From Bradyrhizobium sp. S69 (GTDB lineage: Bacteria; Pseudomonadota; Alphaproteobacteria; Rhizobiales; Xanthobacteraceae), in the NCBI RefSeq assembly GCF_009766005.1, contig NZ_LMUK01000010.1:62001-126000 (forward strand): a DNA stretch of 64,000 nt, read 5' to 3'. Positions within the stretch are counted from its first letter, which is position 1. Every line of letters starts with the position of its first letter. Position numbers and translations under genes: made by a program. Positions 44,967 through 52,262 of the stretch are shown piece after piece. The notes beneath the pieces are model-generated. The model had not been told where the DNA came from. It did not search any database and saw nothing but the letters and a program-made list of their open reading frames with translations.

Positions 44967-45683
44967 TCACAGAGCCCTATCGAGCCGCAGGCGGCGGGCC
45001 AGTGTCTCGGTCTTTTCCTTCCTCTCGCTATAGCGATCGGTCAGGTAGGAAGAAATCCCGCGCGTCAGCAGGGTGAATTTCACCAGTTCCTCCATCACGT
45101 CGACGACGCGATCATAGTAGGAGGACGGTTTCATGCGGCCATCGTCTTCAAATTGCTCATAAGCTTTCGCGACTGACGACTGGTTCGGGATCGTGATCAT
45201 GCGCATCCAGCGGCCGAGCACCCGAAGCTGGTTGATGGCGTTGAATGATTGCGACCCGCCGCTCACCTGCATGACGGCGAGAGTCTTGCCCTGTGTGGGT
45301 CGGACCGCGCCGATGGACAGCGGTATCCAGTCGATCTGCGCCTTCATGATCCCGGTCATTGAGCCATGACGCTCAGGGCTGCACCAGACCTGCCCTTCGG
45401 ACCACGCGGACAGCTCGCGCAGCTCCTGAACCTTCGGATGTTCGACGGGCGCGCCGTCCGGTAACGGCAACCCGGCGGGATCGAAGATGCGTGTCTCGGC
45501 GCCCATGGCATCCAGCAATCGCGCCGCTTCGAACGTGGCGAACCGACTGTAAGAACGTTCTCGCAAAGATCCGTAGAGCAACAGGATGCGCGGGCGATGC
45601 TCCACGGCGGCCTGCCGCAGCGCTCCGGGAACCACAAAGGCAGCCGCTTCAACGTTCGGGAGGTCGATCAGATCAGACGGCAT
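44967..45683 (-). CDS. arsH: NADPH-dependent FMN oxidoreductase ArsH
   Basis: 238 residues from ATG 45683. Flavodoxin-like fold with the FMN phosphate loop [23 protein letters not shown] and the dimer/FMN region [23 protein letters not shown], then [21 protein letters not shown], all typical of ArsH. It oxidises trivalent organoarsenicals to the less toxic pentavalent forms. The ATG overlaps the arsC stop by 11 bp, so the pair is translationally coupled. Last gene of the ars operon. Confidence 0.94.
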   Translation of the reverse strand: MPSDLIDLPNVEAAAFVVPGALRQAAVEHRPRILLLYGSLRERSYSRFATFEAARLLDAMGAETRIFDPAGLPLPDGAPVEHPKVQELRELSAWSEGQVWCSPERHGSMTGIMKAQIDWIPLSIGAVRPTQGKTLAVMQVSGGSQSFNAINQLRVLGRWMRMITIPNQSSVAKAYEQFEDDGRMKPSSYYDRVVDVMEELVKFTLLTRGISSYLTDRYSERKEKTETLARRLRLDRAL

Positions 45684-46107
45684 CGATGACCTCGCCATCT
45701 TCTTTGACGAACCGCCCGATGCGAGGGTTTGCCAGCAGGTCGAGCACGGCTTCCGATGGCCGGCACAGCCGGACCCCCTTCGGCGTAACGACGATCGGAC
45801 GATTGATCAGGATCGGGTGCACCAACATGAAGTCGATAAGTTCTTCCTGGCTCCACTTGTCGTCATCAAGGCCCAACTCCGTGTAGGGCGTTCCCTTCTT
45901 GCGAAGCAGCGCGCGTGCCGGAATTGCCATGTCTTCGATAGGCATGTCTTCGATAAGCATGCCTTCGATCAGTTCAATCAGCCGTTGGCGCGAAGGCGGA
46001 GTTTTGAGATATTCGATAATGACCGGCTCGATGCCGCTTTGGCGGATCATGGCGAGGGTGTTGCGCGACGTGCCGCAACCCGGATTGTGATAGATGGTGA
46101 CGCTCAT
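45673..46107 (-). CDS. arsC: Arsenate reductase ArsC, glutaredoxin-dependent type
   Basis: 144 residues. The catalytic Cys is C11 in [14 protein letters not shown], and the later arginines ([21 protein letters not shown] and [13 protein letters not shown]) match the R-plasmid ArsC family. It reduces As(V) to As(III) using glutathione and glutaredoxin. An insertion IEDMPIEDM next to EGML comes from a threefold 15-bp repeat (45928-45972). Starts 4 bp upstream of the aqpS stop. Confidence 0.94.
   Translation of the reverse strand: MSVTIYHNPGCGTSRNTLAMIRQSGIEPVIIEYLKTPPSRQRLIELIEGMLIEDMPIEDMAIPARALLRKKGTPYTELGLDDDKWSQEELIDFMLVHPILINRPIVVTPKGVRLCRPSEAVLDLLANPRIGRFVKEDGEVIDAV
45928..45972. repeat. 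15-bp tandem repeat inside arsC
   Basis: CATGTCTTCGATAGG, CATGTCTTCGATAAG and CATGCCTTCGATCAG lie in tandem. They encode three five-residue units (about [15 protein letters not shown]) in a loop of ArsC and keep the frame. Replication slippage is the simplest cause. Confidence 0.8.
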
Positions 46108-46802
46108 AGTCTAGCCTCTGCACTCAGGACGGGCGCGCTTTCGCTCGCGCGTAGCAACCAGCTCATGATGAGAAGGCCGACAATGGCGCCGACGATTTCA
46201 GCCACGATGAAGCCCGGCAAATCTATCGGCCGGATTCCCGAAAACGTATTCGTGAGGGATCGGGCGATGGCCACGGCGGGGTTGGCGAACGACGTGGAGG
46301 CCGTAAACCAGTAAGCGGCCGTGATGTAGAGCCCCACCAGCCAAGGCACGGCATCGCGCTGGAACCGGATGCCGCCAAGGATGGTTGCGATCAGTCCAAA
46401 GGCTGCAACGGCCTCGGCGAACCATTGAGCGCCGCCCGTGCGCGCCTTCAATGACGCACCGAGCAACGGAAGCCCGAACATCAGGTGCGCCGTCACCGTG
46501 CCCGCGATGCCACCGGCAATCTGGGCGATCGTGTACCCTGCGGCGTCGGCAGCGCTCAGCTCGCGCTTGAGTGCGAATACCAGCGAAACGGCGGGGTTGA
46601 AATGGGCGCCGGAAATCGGACCCAATACGGTGATCAGAACAACCAGAATGGCTCCCGTCGGCAGCGTATTGCACAGCAGCGCAACGGCGTTATCCCTGGT
46701 TAAGGTTTCGGCCATGATGCCGGAGCCGACCACGGTCGCAACCAGGAGCCCGGTTCCCAGTGCTTCAGCCGTCAGCCGCCGGGACAAGCCAAAGGCTGTC
46801 AT
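46104..46802 (-). CDS. aqpS: Aquaglyceroporin of the arsenic cluster, AqpS-like
   Basis: 232 residues from ATG 46802, which overlaps the arsI stop by one base (TGATG). MIP-family channel with two NPA boxes: GAHFNPAVSLVFAL and SFANPAVAIARSL, and six hydrophobic segments. In Sinorhizobium the homologous AqpS lets As(III) made by ArsC flow out along its gradient. No ACR3 or ArsB pump is seen in the cluster, so this channel may be the exit route; that is inference. Confidence 0.9.
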   Translation of the reverse strand: MTAFGLSRRLTAEALGTGLLVATVVGSGIMAETLTRDNAVALLCNTLPTGAILVVLITVLGPISGAHFNPAVSLVFALKRELSAADAAGYTIAQIAGGIAGTVTAHLMFGLPLLGASLKARTGGAQWFAEAVAAFGLIATILGGIRFQRDAVPWLVGLYITAAYWFTASTSFANPAVAIARSLTNTFSGIRPIDLPGFIVAEIVGAIVGLLIMSWLLRASESAPVLSAEARL

Positions 46803-47263
46803 CAACAGCACGGGGTTGCAGCGGCCTTCGGCGTGCAACACGCCAATTGCTTTTCATGCGCGATGCGAGCGGTCCGTTCGCCAGTGCCGTTGCCGTAGTC
46901 GATGCTCTCGCCGGTTGTCAGGAAAGTTTCCCAGGCGATGCCCGCGGGATCGTCGATCCATGACTTTTCCGATTTGGCATAGCAGCAAGCGGTTGCGCCT
47001 TGCTCGATGACATCGCCGCCGGCTTCCCGCAGGCGCTGGTAGACCTCATGCAATTCCGTGGCGTCCTCGACCTGGATGCCAAGATGGTCAAGGCCGGGCT
47101 CGCGGCCTCGGGTCGAGATGGCGAAGTTCACGCGCGGATCATCAAGCATCCATTTGGCGTAATCGGTTTTGACCACGGCGGGCTGCGCCGCGAACAGCGC
47201 GGAGTAGAAGCCAACCGACCGGGTTATGTCAGCTACGGCGACGTGAACATGCAGACGCTTCAT
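46802..47263 (-). CDS. arsI: C-As lyase ArsI-like dioxygenase (VOC family)
   Basis: 153 residues from ATG 47263 (GAAAGGAAA upstream). VOC fold with Fe(II) ligands expected at H5 or H7 (RLHVHVAV), H60 (GLDHLG) and E112 (AWETF). The vicinal pair C93-C94 (TACCYAKSEKSW) binds trivalent organoarsenicals, and the tail has two more CC pairs (142-143, 152-153). It cleaves C-As bonds of methylarsenite and related aromatics. ArsI and CadI share this signature, so cadmium binding is an alternative, but the ars context favours ArsI. Confidence 0.87.
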   Translation of the reverse strand: MKRLHVHVAVADITRSVGFYSALFAAQPAVVKTDYAKWMLDDPRVNFAISTRGREPGLDHLGIQVEDATELHEVYQRLREAGGDVIEQGATACCYAKSEKSWIDDPAGIAWETFLTTGESIDYGNGTGERTARIAHEKQLACCTPKAAATPCC

Positions 47264-47273
47264 GGGTTTCCTT

Positions 47274-47618
47274 TCAGGCTGAAATCCTGCTGCGCTTGCG
47301 CGCAGGCTTGCATTCGGCGGCAGGCAAGCATGGAGCGCCACCGCAGCAGTTGTCCGTCAGGTAGCCAAGCAGGGAGTTCATCGTTTCAAACTGGGCTGCA
47401 TAAATCATGGAGCGGCCATCGCGGCGCACGGTCACGAGGCCCGCCGTCCGCAACCGGTCGAAGTGAAAAGTCAGCGTATTGGGTGCGAGGTCGAGGGCGG
47501 TTGCAACCGCACCAGCCGGCATGCCTTCGGGGCCTGCCTCGACCAGCAATCGAAAGACGTCCAGGCGGTTATCCTGAGCGAGTGCGGCCAAGGCTGCGAC
47601 GACATCCGGCTTTTTCAT
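47274..47618 (-). CDS. arsR: ArsR-family metalloregulator
   Basis: 114 residues. Winged helix with recognition helix LAPNTLTFHFDRLRTAGLV and wing VTVRRDGRSMIYAA. C91-C92 with C97 and C103 in the C-terminal tail (TDNCCGGAPCLPAAEC) form a likely As(III) site of the AfArsR type, distinct from the classical helix-4 CVC site. It represses the ars cluster. The start codon lies directly at the predicted transcription start (see promoter), with no room for a ribosome binding site. Confidence 0.93.
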   Translation of the reverse strand: MKKPDVVAALAALAQDNRLDVFRLLVEAGPEGMPAGAVATALDLAPNTLTFHFDRLRTAGLVTVRRDGRSMIYAAQFETMNSLLGYLTDNCCGGAPCLPAAECKPARKRSRISA

Positions 47619-47679
47619 ATTTCAATGAATATTGAAATGACAAATGACCGTCAAGGGTTATTTCAGTAATTGTTGAAAT
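47619..47679 (-). promoter_or_regulatory. ars promoter with two ArsR operators, leaderless start
   Basis: On the minus strand, TTGACG (47654-47649), a 17-nt spacer and TATTCA (47631-47626) form a good sigma-70 promoter. The base 8 nt downstream of the -10 box is A47618, the A of the arsR ATG, implying a leaderless mRNA. Operator 1, ATTTCAAT-gaat-ATTGAAAT (47619-47638, perfect 8-bp arms), covers the -10 box. Operator 2, ATTTCAGT-aatt-GTTGAAAT (47660-47679, 6-bp core arms), lies just upstream of the -35 box. Their centres are 41 bp apart, about four helical turns. Confidence 0.7.
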
Positions 47680-47735
47680 GATAGAACTCGTAGCAACCAT
47701 TAAAAGCTCAGCGTCGGCCTGAACGTCAGCCGTCA

Positions 47736-47772
47736 AAACAACGGCCTCAGATCCGAGTTGGACCGAGGCCGT
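47736..47772 (-). terminator. Terminator of the bufferin-like gene
   Basis: ACGGCCTC (47741-47748) and GAGGCCGT (47765-47772) form an 8-bp stem, followed on the minus strand by a T-rich tract (TTGTTTTGAC). It lies 36 bp after the stop of the gene at 47808. Confidence 0.7.
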
Positions 47773-47807
47773 CTTGAGCGTGTCGCGATCGTCGCGAGGG
47801 GCCGAAC

Positions 47808-48062
47808 TTAGCCCGCCTTGAACTTGCCTTTGGCGGCGACGCAATCTGCCTTGCTCATCGAGGTAAAGCCCTGGCCCTTGCAGGCGTTTGCCCCGGGACC
47901 GGGAGACTTGCCGCCCTTGCAGGCGCTCTGACCCTTGCAGGCGTTCGCACCCATGCAATGGCCGTCAGCGGCCTGTGCGACGGTTGACATGCTCATACCG
48001 GCGAGAAACAGGGTGGCGGCGGCTGCTGCGATGGCGGCACCGGACTTGGAAGTGACCTTCAT
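47808..48062 (-). CDS. Bufferin-like periplasmic metal-binding peptide (BufA2 type)
   Basis: 84 residues from ATG 48062 with GGAGA upstream. A signal peptide (AAAAATLFLAGMSMSTVAQA) precedes a mature part of about 52 residues with five Cys (C36, C42, C48, C61, C74) in CMGANACKGQSACKGG and NACKGQGFTSMSKADC. This CKGQ pattern is what I recall for BufA2-family bufferins, small peptides that sequester copper or other thiophilic metals. No bufB/bufC partners follow, so it appears isolated. Placed just beside the ars cluster. Confidence 0.75.
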   Translation of the reverse strand: MKVTSKSGAAIAAAAATLFLAGMSMSTVAQAADGHCMGANACKGQSACKGGKSPGPGANACKGQGFTSMSKADCVAAKGKFKAG

Positions 48063-48145
48063 AAGCGCTCTCCGAATGGAACTTGTTACGAATGCATCGG
48101 CTCTGGCCCCCAAAAAGGGGCGACAAAGCTGCATCCTGACCAAGC

Positions 48146-48170
48146 TACGCGCGAGATCGCCTTTGGTTAC
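48146..48170 (-). promoter_or_regulatory. Candidate ECF-type promoter for the bufferin-like gene
   Basis: On the minus strand, GTAACC (48170-48165) is followed after 15 nt by CGTA (48149-48146), about 80 bp upstream of the start codon. GTAACC-type -35 elements occur with ECF sigma factors that control DUF2282/bufferin operons in other alphaproteobacteria, as far as I recall. Based on inspection only. Confidence 0.35.
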
Positions 48171-48247
48171 ACCCGCGGACAGAATATTTTGCTCGCGAGC
48201 CCGTCAAGCGCGCTTTCGCGATCGGGACATGGCACGAGCGCCGCGGC

Positions 48248-49117
48248 TTACGGGCCGCGCTTGAGGCTCATCGCCTGTTGCGCGGGCGTGTCGGGCGGCA
48301 ATTCCTTGTCGCCCTTGGGATAGCCGTTGGCATCGAGCAGGAAGGCCGCGAGGGCGGCGTAGCTCTGGTCGGTCAGGCTACCCGGACGGTCCGGCGGCAT
48401 CTTGGCCTTCATGAAGGCCACCAGCGCCGCCACCGAGCCTCCGCCCCAATGCTTGCTGAAATACGATCCGTTCAGCGGCGCACCGCCGAATTCGCCATTG
48501 TCGAGCGTGTCGCCGTGGCATTGGACGCAGCGATCCACATAGATGTCGGAGCCATGCGTTACCTGGTCCGCGGTGAAACTGACCGGTGACGTGGCTGCGG
48601 TCGCGGTCGCCGGGCTACCACCGCCGCCGGCCGTTGCGGCCCGCAGCGCATAGACCGCCGCCGATGTCAGTTCGGGTGTGCGCAAGGCTTTGATCTCATC
48701 GGCCGTGAAGGGCTTGAAGCTAGGAGGCAGTGACTTGCCGTTGTCCCAGGCGTTGCTGACATAGTTGAGCACGGCCGCGATGTCGTTGTCGCTCAGCGCC
48801 TGCCACGACGGCATGGCGCCGTCGTAATTGCCGCCGTTGACGGTGATCGCGCCCTCCAGCCCGAACAGCAGCACCTTGCCGATATAGATGCGGCCGTCCG
48901 CCGGCTTCAAAATATCAGCCACGTGCCCGGCGAGCGGCGGAAACGCGCCGGCGAGCCCCGTGCCGCCCGCCTGATGGCAGGCGGCGCAGTTGGCGGCATA
49001 GACGCCCGCCCCCGCATTCGCGCCGGTTTGCGCGTGCGCGGAAAATGCCGCCGCCACCACCATAGCGGCGGCGACGGCTGTGGTCACGCAACGGCGGAAC
49101 GAGACTCGCTGCATCAT
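48248..49117 (-). CDS. Exported dihaem cytochrome c
   Basis: 289 residues from ATG 49117. Signal peptide (TTAVAAAMVVAAAFSAHAQ), then two class I cytochrome c domains: CAACH at 44-48 with axial Met about M102 (GAMPSWQ), and CVQCH at 197-201 with M240 (KAKMPPDRPG). A Gly/Ala/Thr linker joins them. It overlaps the PQQ dehydrogenase stop by 4 bp and is the expected electron acceptor for that enzyme in the periplasm. Confidence 0.92.
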   Translation of the reverse strand: MMQRVSFRRCVTTAVAAAMVVAAAFSAHAQTGANAGAGVYAANCAACHQAGGTGLAGAFPPLAGHVADILKPADGRIYIGKVLLFGLEGAITVNGGNYDGAMPSWQALSDNDIAAVLNYVSNAWDNGKSLPPSFKPFTADEIKALRTPELTSAAVYALRAATAGGGGSPATATAATSPVSFTADQVTHGSDIYVDRCVQCHGDTLDNGEFGGAPLNGSYFSKHWGGGSVAALVAFMKAKMPPDRPGSLTDQSYAALAAFLLDANGYPKGDKELPPDTPAQQAMSLKRGP

Positions 49118-50943
49118 TTGCCTTGCGGCAGCGCGAACACGAACAGCGCCGAGCCGCCGTCGGGAACGCCGATCTCGGGCGTCAGCGTCGCCAGCGAACG
49201 CGCCTGGCTGGAGCCGTTGCCGACCGCGACCGCGACATACTGCCGGCCCTTCACCTGATAGGTGATGGGAAAGGAGTTGACGATGTTGCTGGCACGCATC
49301 TGCCACAGGATCTTGCCGCTCTTGTCGTCATAGGCGCGGAAATAACGATCGAGCGCGCCGGAAAACACCAGCCCGCCGCCGGTGGCGAGCGCTGCCCCGG
49401 TCTGCGGCGCGCGGGTGCGGTCGGACCACACGGCCTTCTGGCTGAACAGGTCGACGCCATCCATGCGGCCGATATTGCCGTCGCTGTTGGGGATCTGCCG
49501 GCGCGCAAAGATCGCGCGGCTGCCGCCGGTGTAGCTCTTGCCCTGCTCGATCGGGATCGGCGTGGTGTCCGAGCAGTACTCGTTCAGCGGAATGTACAGC
49601 ATGTGCGTGCGCGGGCTGTAGGCGGTGGCAGGCCAGCCGCGGCTGCCGGGATCGGCCGGGCAGTTGGTGGTGGTCTTGCCGATATGCGGCACGGCATCCG
49701 GGTTGATGGTCTTGGCGCCGGTCTTCGAATCGATCGCCGAGACCACGTTCTGGTACACGGTCGGCTTGGACCACAGCCATTGGCCGTTGGTGCGGTCGAG
49801 CACCTCGATGATGCCGAGCTTGCCCACCGTCACCATCGCCTTGCGCACCTTGCCGTCGACGGGAATGTCGACCAGCACGCGCTCATAGGCGTAGTCGAGG
49901 TCCCAGGTGTCGTTTTGAAGGTGCTGGTAGTACCACTTCAGCTTGCCGGTATGGGGATCGAGCGCCAGCGTGGAATCGGTGTACAGCGCGTCATTATTGG
50001 CGCCGTCTTTCTTCGGCAGCAGGCCGCCGATTTCGGCGATGTGGGGATAGGGCTGGCCGACGCCGAGGAACAGCGTGTCGGTGTCGGGGTCGTAGCTGCC
50101 CGAGTTCCAGGTCGAGGCGCCGAAGCGCTTGTCCAGCGGCAGGCCGTTCCAGCTATCGCCGCCGGGTTCGCCCGGTTGTGCCACGGTGTGGAAGCGCCAC
50201 AGCTCCTTGCCGGTGTCGATGTCGTGGCCGGTGATGAAGCAGCCGCCGGGGTTGGCGTTGCCGCAGCCGGTCATGCCCTGCACGATGACGTTGGAAGCCA
50301 CCAGCGGGCCGCCGGTGTAGCGCCAGCCCTTCTTGTAGTCCTCGGTCTCGTGGTCCCAGATCACCTTGCCGGTCTTCATGTCGAGCGCGATGATGTGGGC
50401 GTCGGTGGTGGCGACGATCAGCTTGTCGTCGACCATCGCCATGTTGCGCTTGGCGCCGTTGTTGCCGTTCTGGCGCGCGACCTCGGGCGGGATGTCGCGT
50501 TTGTATTCCCACAGAAGTTCACCGTTGGTGGCGTCGAGCGCCTGCACCTTGTCGAGATAATTGTAGAGGAACAGCACGCCGTCATGGACCATCGGCGTGG
50601 TCTCGGTGGCCCCCGGCGTCATCGCCCAGCTCCAGGCCACCGTGAGGTTCTTGACGTTGCCGGTGTCGATCTGCTTCAGCGGGCTGTAGCCCCAGGCATC
50701 ATAGGTACGCCGCCACATCAGCCAGTCATTGTCCGGCGGATTGAGCAGCATCTTCGCGGGCACCGGGGTCAGCGCACGCAGCGGACCGTCATGCGGCGGC
50801 GGGGTCACTTGGGCGGGCGTCTGCTGCGCGGACTGCGCCGCGGCCAACGACAGGCCCAGCCCGAGCGCGCCGGCAGCCACCGCGCCGGCGCCGAACCAAC
50901 GTCCCATCCAGTTTGCAACCGGCCTTTGCGTGGGCGTGTTCAT
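49114..50943 (-). CDS. PQQ-dependent alcohol dehydrogenase (quinoprotein)
   Basis: 609 residues with an N-terminal signal peptide or anchor (GAGAVAAGALGLGLSLAAAQ). Eight-bladed propeller with W-docking motifs (DATNGELLWEY, DMKTGKVIWDH, DPHTGKLKWYY, DDKSGKILWQM). The active-site Asp is D348 in TWDLDYAYE, with D350 two residues later as in lanthanide-dependent homologues. C227 and C235 (GCGNANPGGC) are spaced seven residues apart instead of the adjacent disulfide of MxaF/XoxF. It oxidises an alcohol and passes electrons to the downstream cytochrome c. No pqq synthesis genes are present here. Confidence 0.9.
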   Translation of the reverse strand: MNTPTQRPVANWMGRWFGAGAVAAGALGLGLSLAAAQSAQQTPAQVTPPPHDGPLRALTPVPAKMLLNPPDNDWLMWRRTYDAWGYSPLKQIDTGNVKNLTVAWSWAMTPGATETTPMVHDGVLFLYNYLDKVQALDATNGELLWEYKRDIPPEVARQNGNNGAKRNMAMVDDKLIVATTDAHIIALDMKTGKVIWDHETEDYKKGWRYTGGPLVASNVIVQGMTGCGNANPGGCFITGHDIDTGKELWRFHTVAQPGEPGGDSWNGLPLDKRFGASTWNSGSYDPDTDTLFLGVGQPYPHIAEIGGLLPKKDGANNDALYTDSTLALDPHTGKLKWYYQHLQNDTWDLDYAYERVLVDIPVDGKVRKAMVTVGKLGIIEVLDRTNGQWLWSKPTVYQNVVSAIDSKTGAKTINPDAVPHIGKTTTNCPADPGSRGWPATAYSPRTHMLYIPLNEYCSDTTPIPIEQGKSYTGGSRAIFARRQIPNSDGNIGRMDGVDLFSQKAVWSDRTRAPQTGAALATGGGLVFSGALDRYFRAYDDKSGKILWQMRASNIVNSFPITYQVKGRQYVAVAVGNGSSQARSLATLTPEIGVPDGGSALFVFALPQGK

Positions 50944-51107
50944 GTTGGTTTCCCCTGATTGTTGTTGTTCTGTTGTTGGACTGGCGGATGCGTCGGCCGA
51001 TCGCGGCTCACGCGATATGTCCGCACCTGTATAACGGACCGCGCGCAGGTCCCGTCATAGGGCCAGCGCATCGCAGTCATGTGACGGCATGCAAGCGCGC
51101 GCGCCGT

Positions 51108-52079
51108 TCACTCCATCTTGATGTTGGCGGACTTGATCATCGGCCACCATTTTGCAATCTCGGCTTTCTGCCAAGCGCCGAGCGCTTCCGGCGAGAGCTG
51201 ATCCTTCGGCGGCATATCGAGGCCGAGATCGCCGAGCTTCTTGCGCACCGCCGGATCGCTCAACGCCTCCACCGCGGCGCCGTTGAGTTTGGTCACGATG
51301 TCGTTCGGGGTGTCCTTGGGCACCCAAAAACCCGACCACAGCGTCATGTGAAATCCCGGCAGGCCCGCCTCGTCGGTGGTCGGAATCTCGGGCGCGGAAT
51401 CGACGCGCTTGTCGGCGGTGATGGCATAGGCGCGAATGGTCCCTGCCCGCACCTGGGCGATCGAATTGGAAGTCTGGTCGACGATGATGTCGATCTGTCC
51501 GGCGACGAGGTCGGTCAGCGCCGGTGCGGTGCCGCGATACGGCACGTATTGCAGCTTGATGCCGGTGATGTTTTCAAAATACAGCCCGGCGATATGGCTG
51601 CCGGAACCGGCGCCTGCGGTGCCGGCGGTCGGCGGCGTCGGTTTGGACTTCAGCCAGGCCAGCAATTCCTGCAAGGTCTTGGCGGGAATCGTGTTCTTGC
51701 TGACGATGATCATCGGGTTGCTCGGCAGCATCACCACCGGCTCGAGATCGGTCACGAGGTCGTAGCCGAGCTTGTAGATCGCGCCGTTGGCGACGTTGGT
51801 GCCGAGATGGCCGAAGCCGATGGTGTAGCCATCCGCCGGCGAGCGCACCACCCGGCCGACGCCGAGCGAGCCGCCCGCGCCCGTGACGTTCTCGATCAGG
51901 ATGGTTTGGCCCAGCGACCGCTGCATCCGCTCGGCCAGCACCCGCGCCATCGCATCCGACGGGCCGCCGGCCGAGAACGGCACCACGATGGTGATCTGAC
52001 GCGACGGGAAATTTTCGGCATGCGCGTTGCCGGCGAACGCCAGCAGCGCGGCTAATGCGGCCCACATCGTTCTTCGCAT
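51108..52079 (-). CDS. Bug-family periplasmic solute-binding protein (TctC-like)
   Basis: 323 residues from ATG 52079 with GGAGA upstream. Signal peptide ends at AGNAHA. The Bug signature is seen in ITIVVPFSAGGPSDAMARVLAE and ENVTGAGGSLGVGRVVRSPADGYT, with the carboxylate-binding loops DYAxYxxG-like HLGTNVANGAIY and the C-terminal TPNDIVTKLNGAAVEAL. No TctA/TctB permease is adjacent, which is common for orphan Bug proteins. The ligand is probably an organic acid. Confidence 0.9.
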   Translation of the reverse strand: MRRTMWAALAALLAFAGNAHAENFPSRQITIVVPFSAGGPSDAMARVLAERMQRSLGQTILIENVTGAGGSLGVGRVVRSPADGYTIGFGHLGTNVANGAIYKLGYDLVTDLEPVVMLPSNPMIIVSKNTIPAKTLQELLAWLKSKPTPPTAGTAGAGSGSHIAGLYFENITGIKLQYVPYRGTAPALTDLVAGQIDIIVDQTSNSIAQVRAGTIRAYAITADKRVDSAPEIPTTDEAGLPGFHMTLWSGFWVPKDTPNDIVTKLNGAAVEALSDPAVRKKLGDLGLDMPPKDQLSPEALGAWQKAEIAKWWPMIKSANIKME

Positions 52080-52131
52080 CACATTCTCCAGCGCGGCATG
52101 ACGGCGACACAAACAGACGAGACAAACACAG

Positions 52132-52238
52132 CCGTCATCCTGAGGTGCGAGCCCTTGCGAGCCTCGAAGGATGGCCGCACGCACAGCGCCGAACAACATC
52201 CTTCGAGGCTCGCTACGCTCGCACCTCAGGACGACGTC
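52132..52238. repeat. Palindromic dispersed repeat, copy 2
   Basis: CCGTCATCCTGAGGTGCGAG (52132-52151) is inverted in CTCGCACCTCAGGACGACG (52218-52236), with GAGCCTCGAAGGATG paired to CATCCTTCGAGGCTC inside. Same family as 1745-1867. Lies between the Bug protein and threonine synthase, on the side of both genes' 5' and 3' ends respectively. Confidence 0.8.
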
Positions 52239-52262
52239 GGAATTTTCCTCAGGCCAAGGCTT

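Noticed and set aside
47569..47958. Minus-strand frame with repeated Gly/Arg/Gln residues
   Set aside because: Frame-shifted shadow of the bufferin-like gene and arsR upstream region.
49123..50958. A 611-codon open frame on the plus strand
   Set aside because: Complement of the PQQ dehydrogenase gene, low-complexity Val/Arg/Gly-rich translation, no ribosome binding site or motif.
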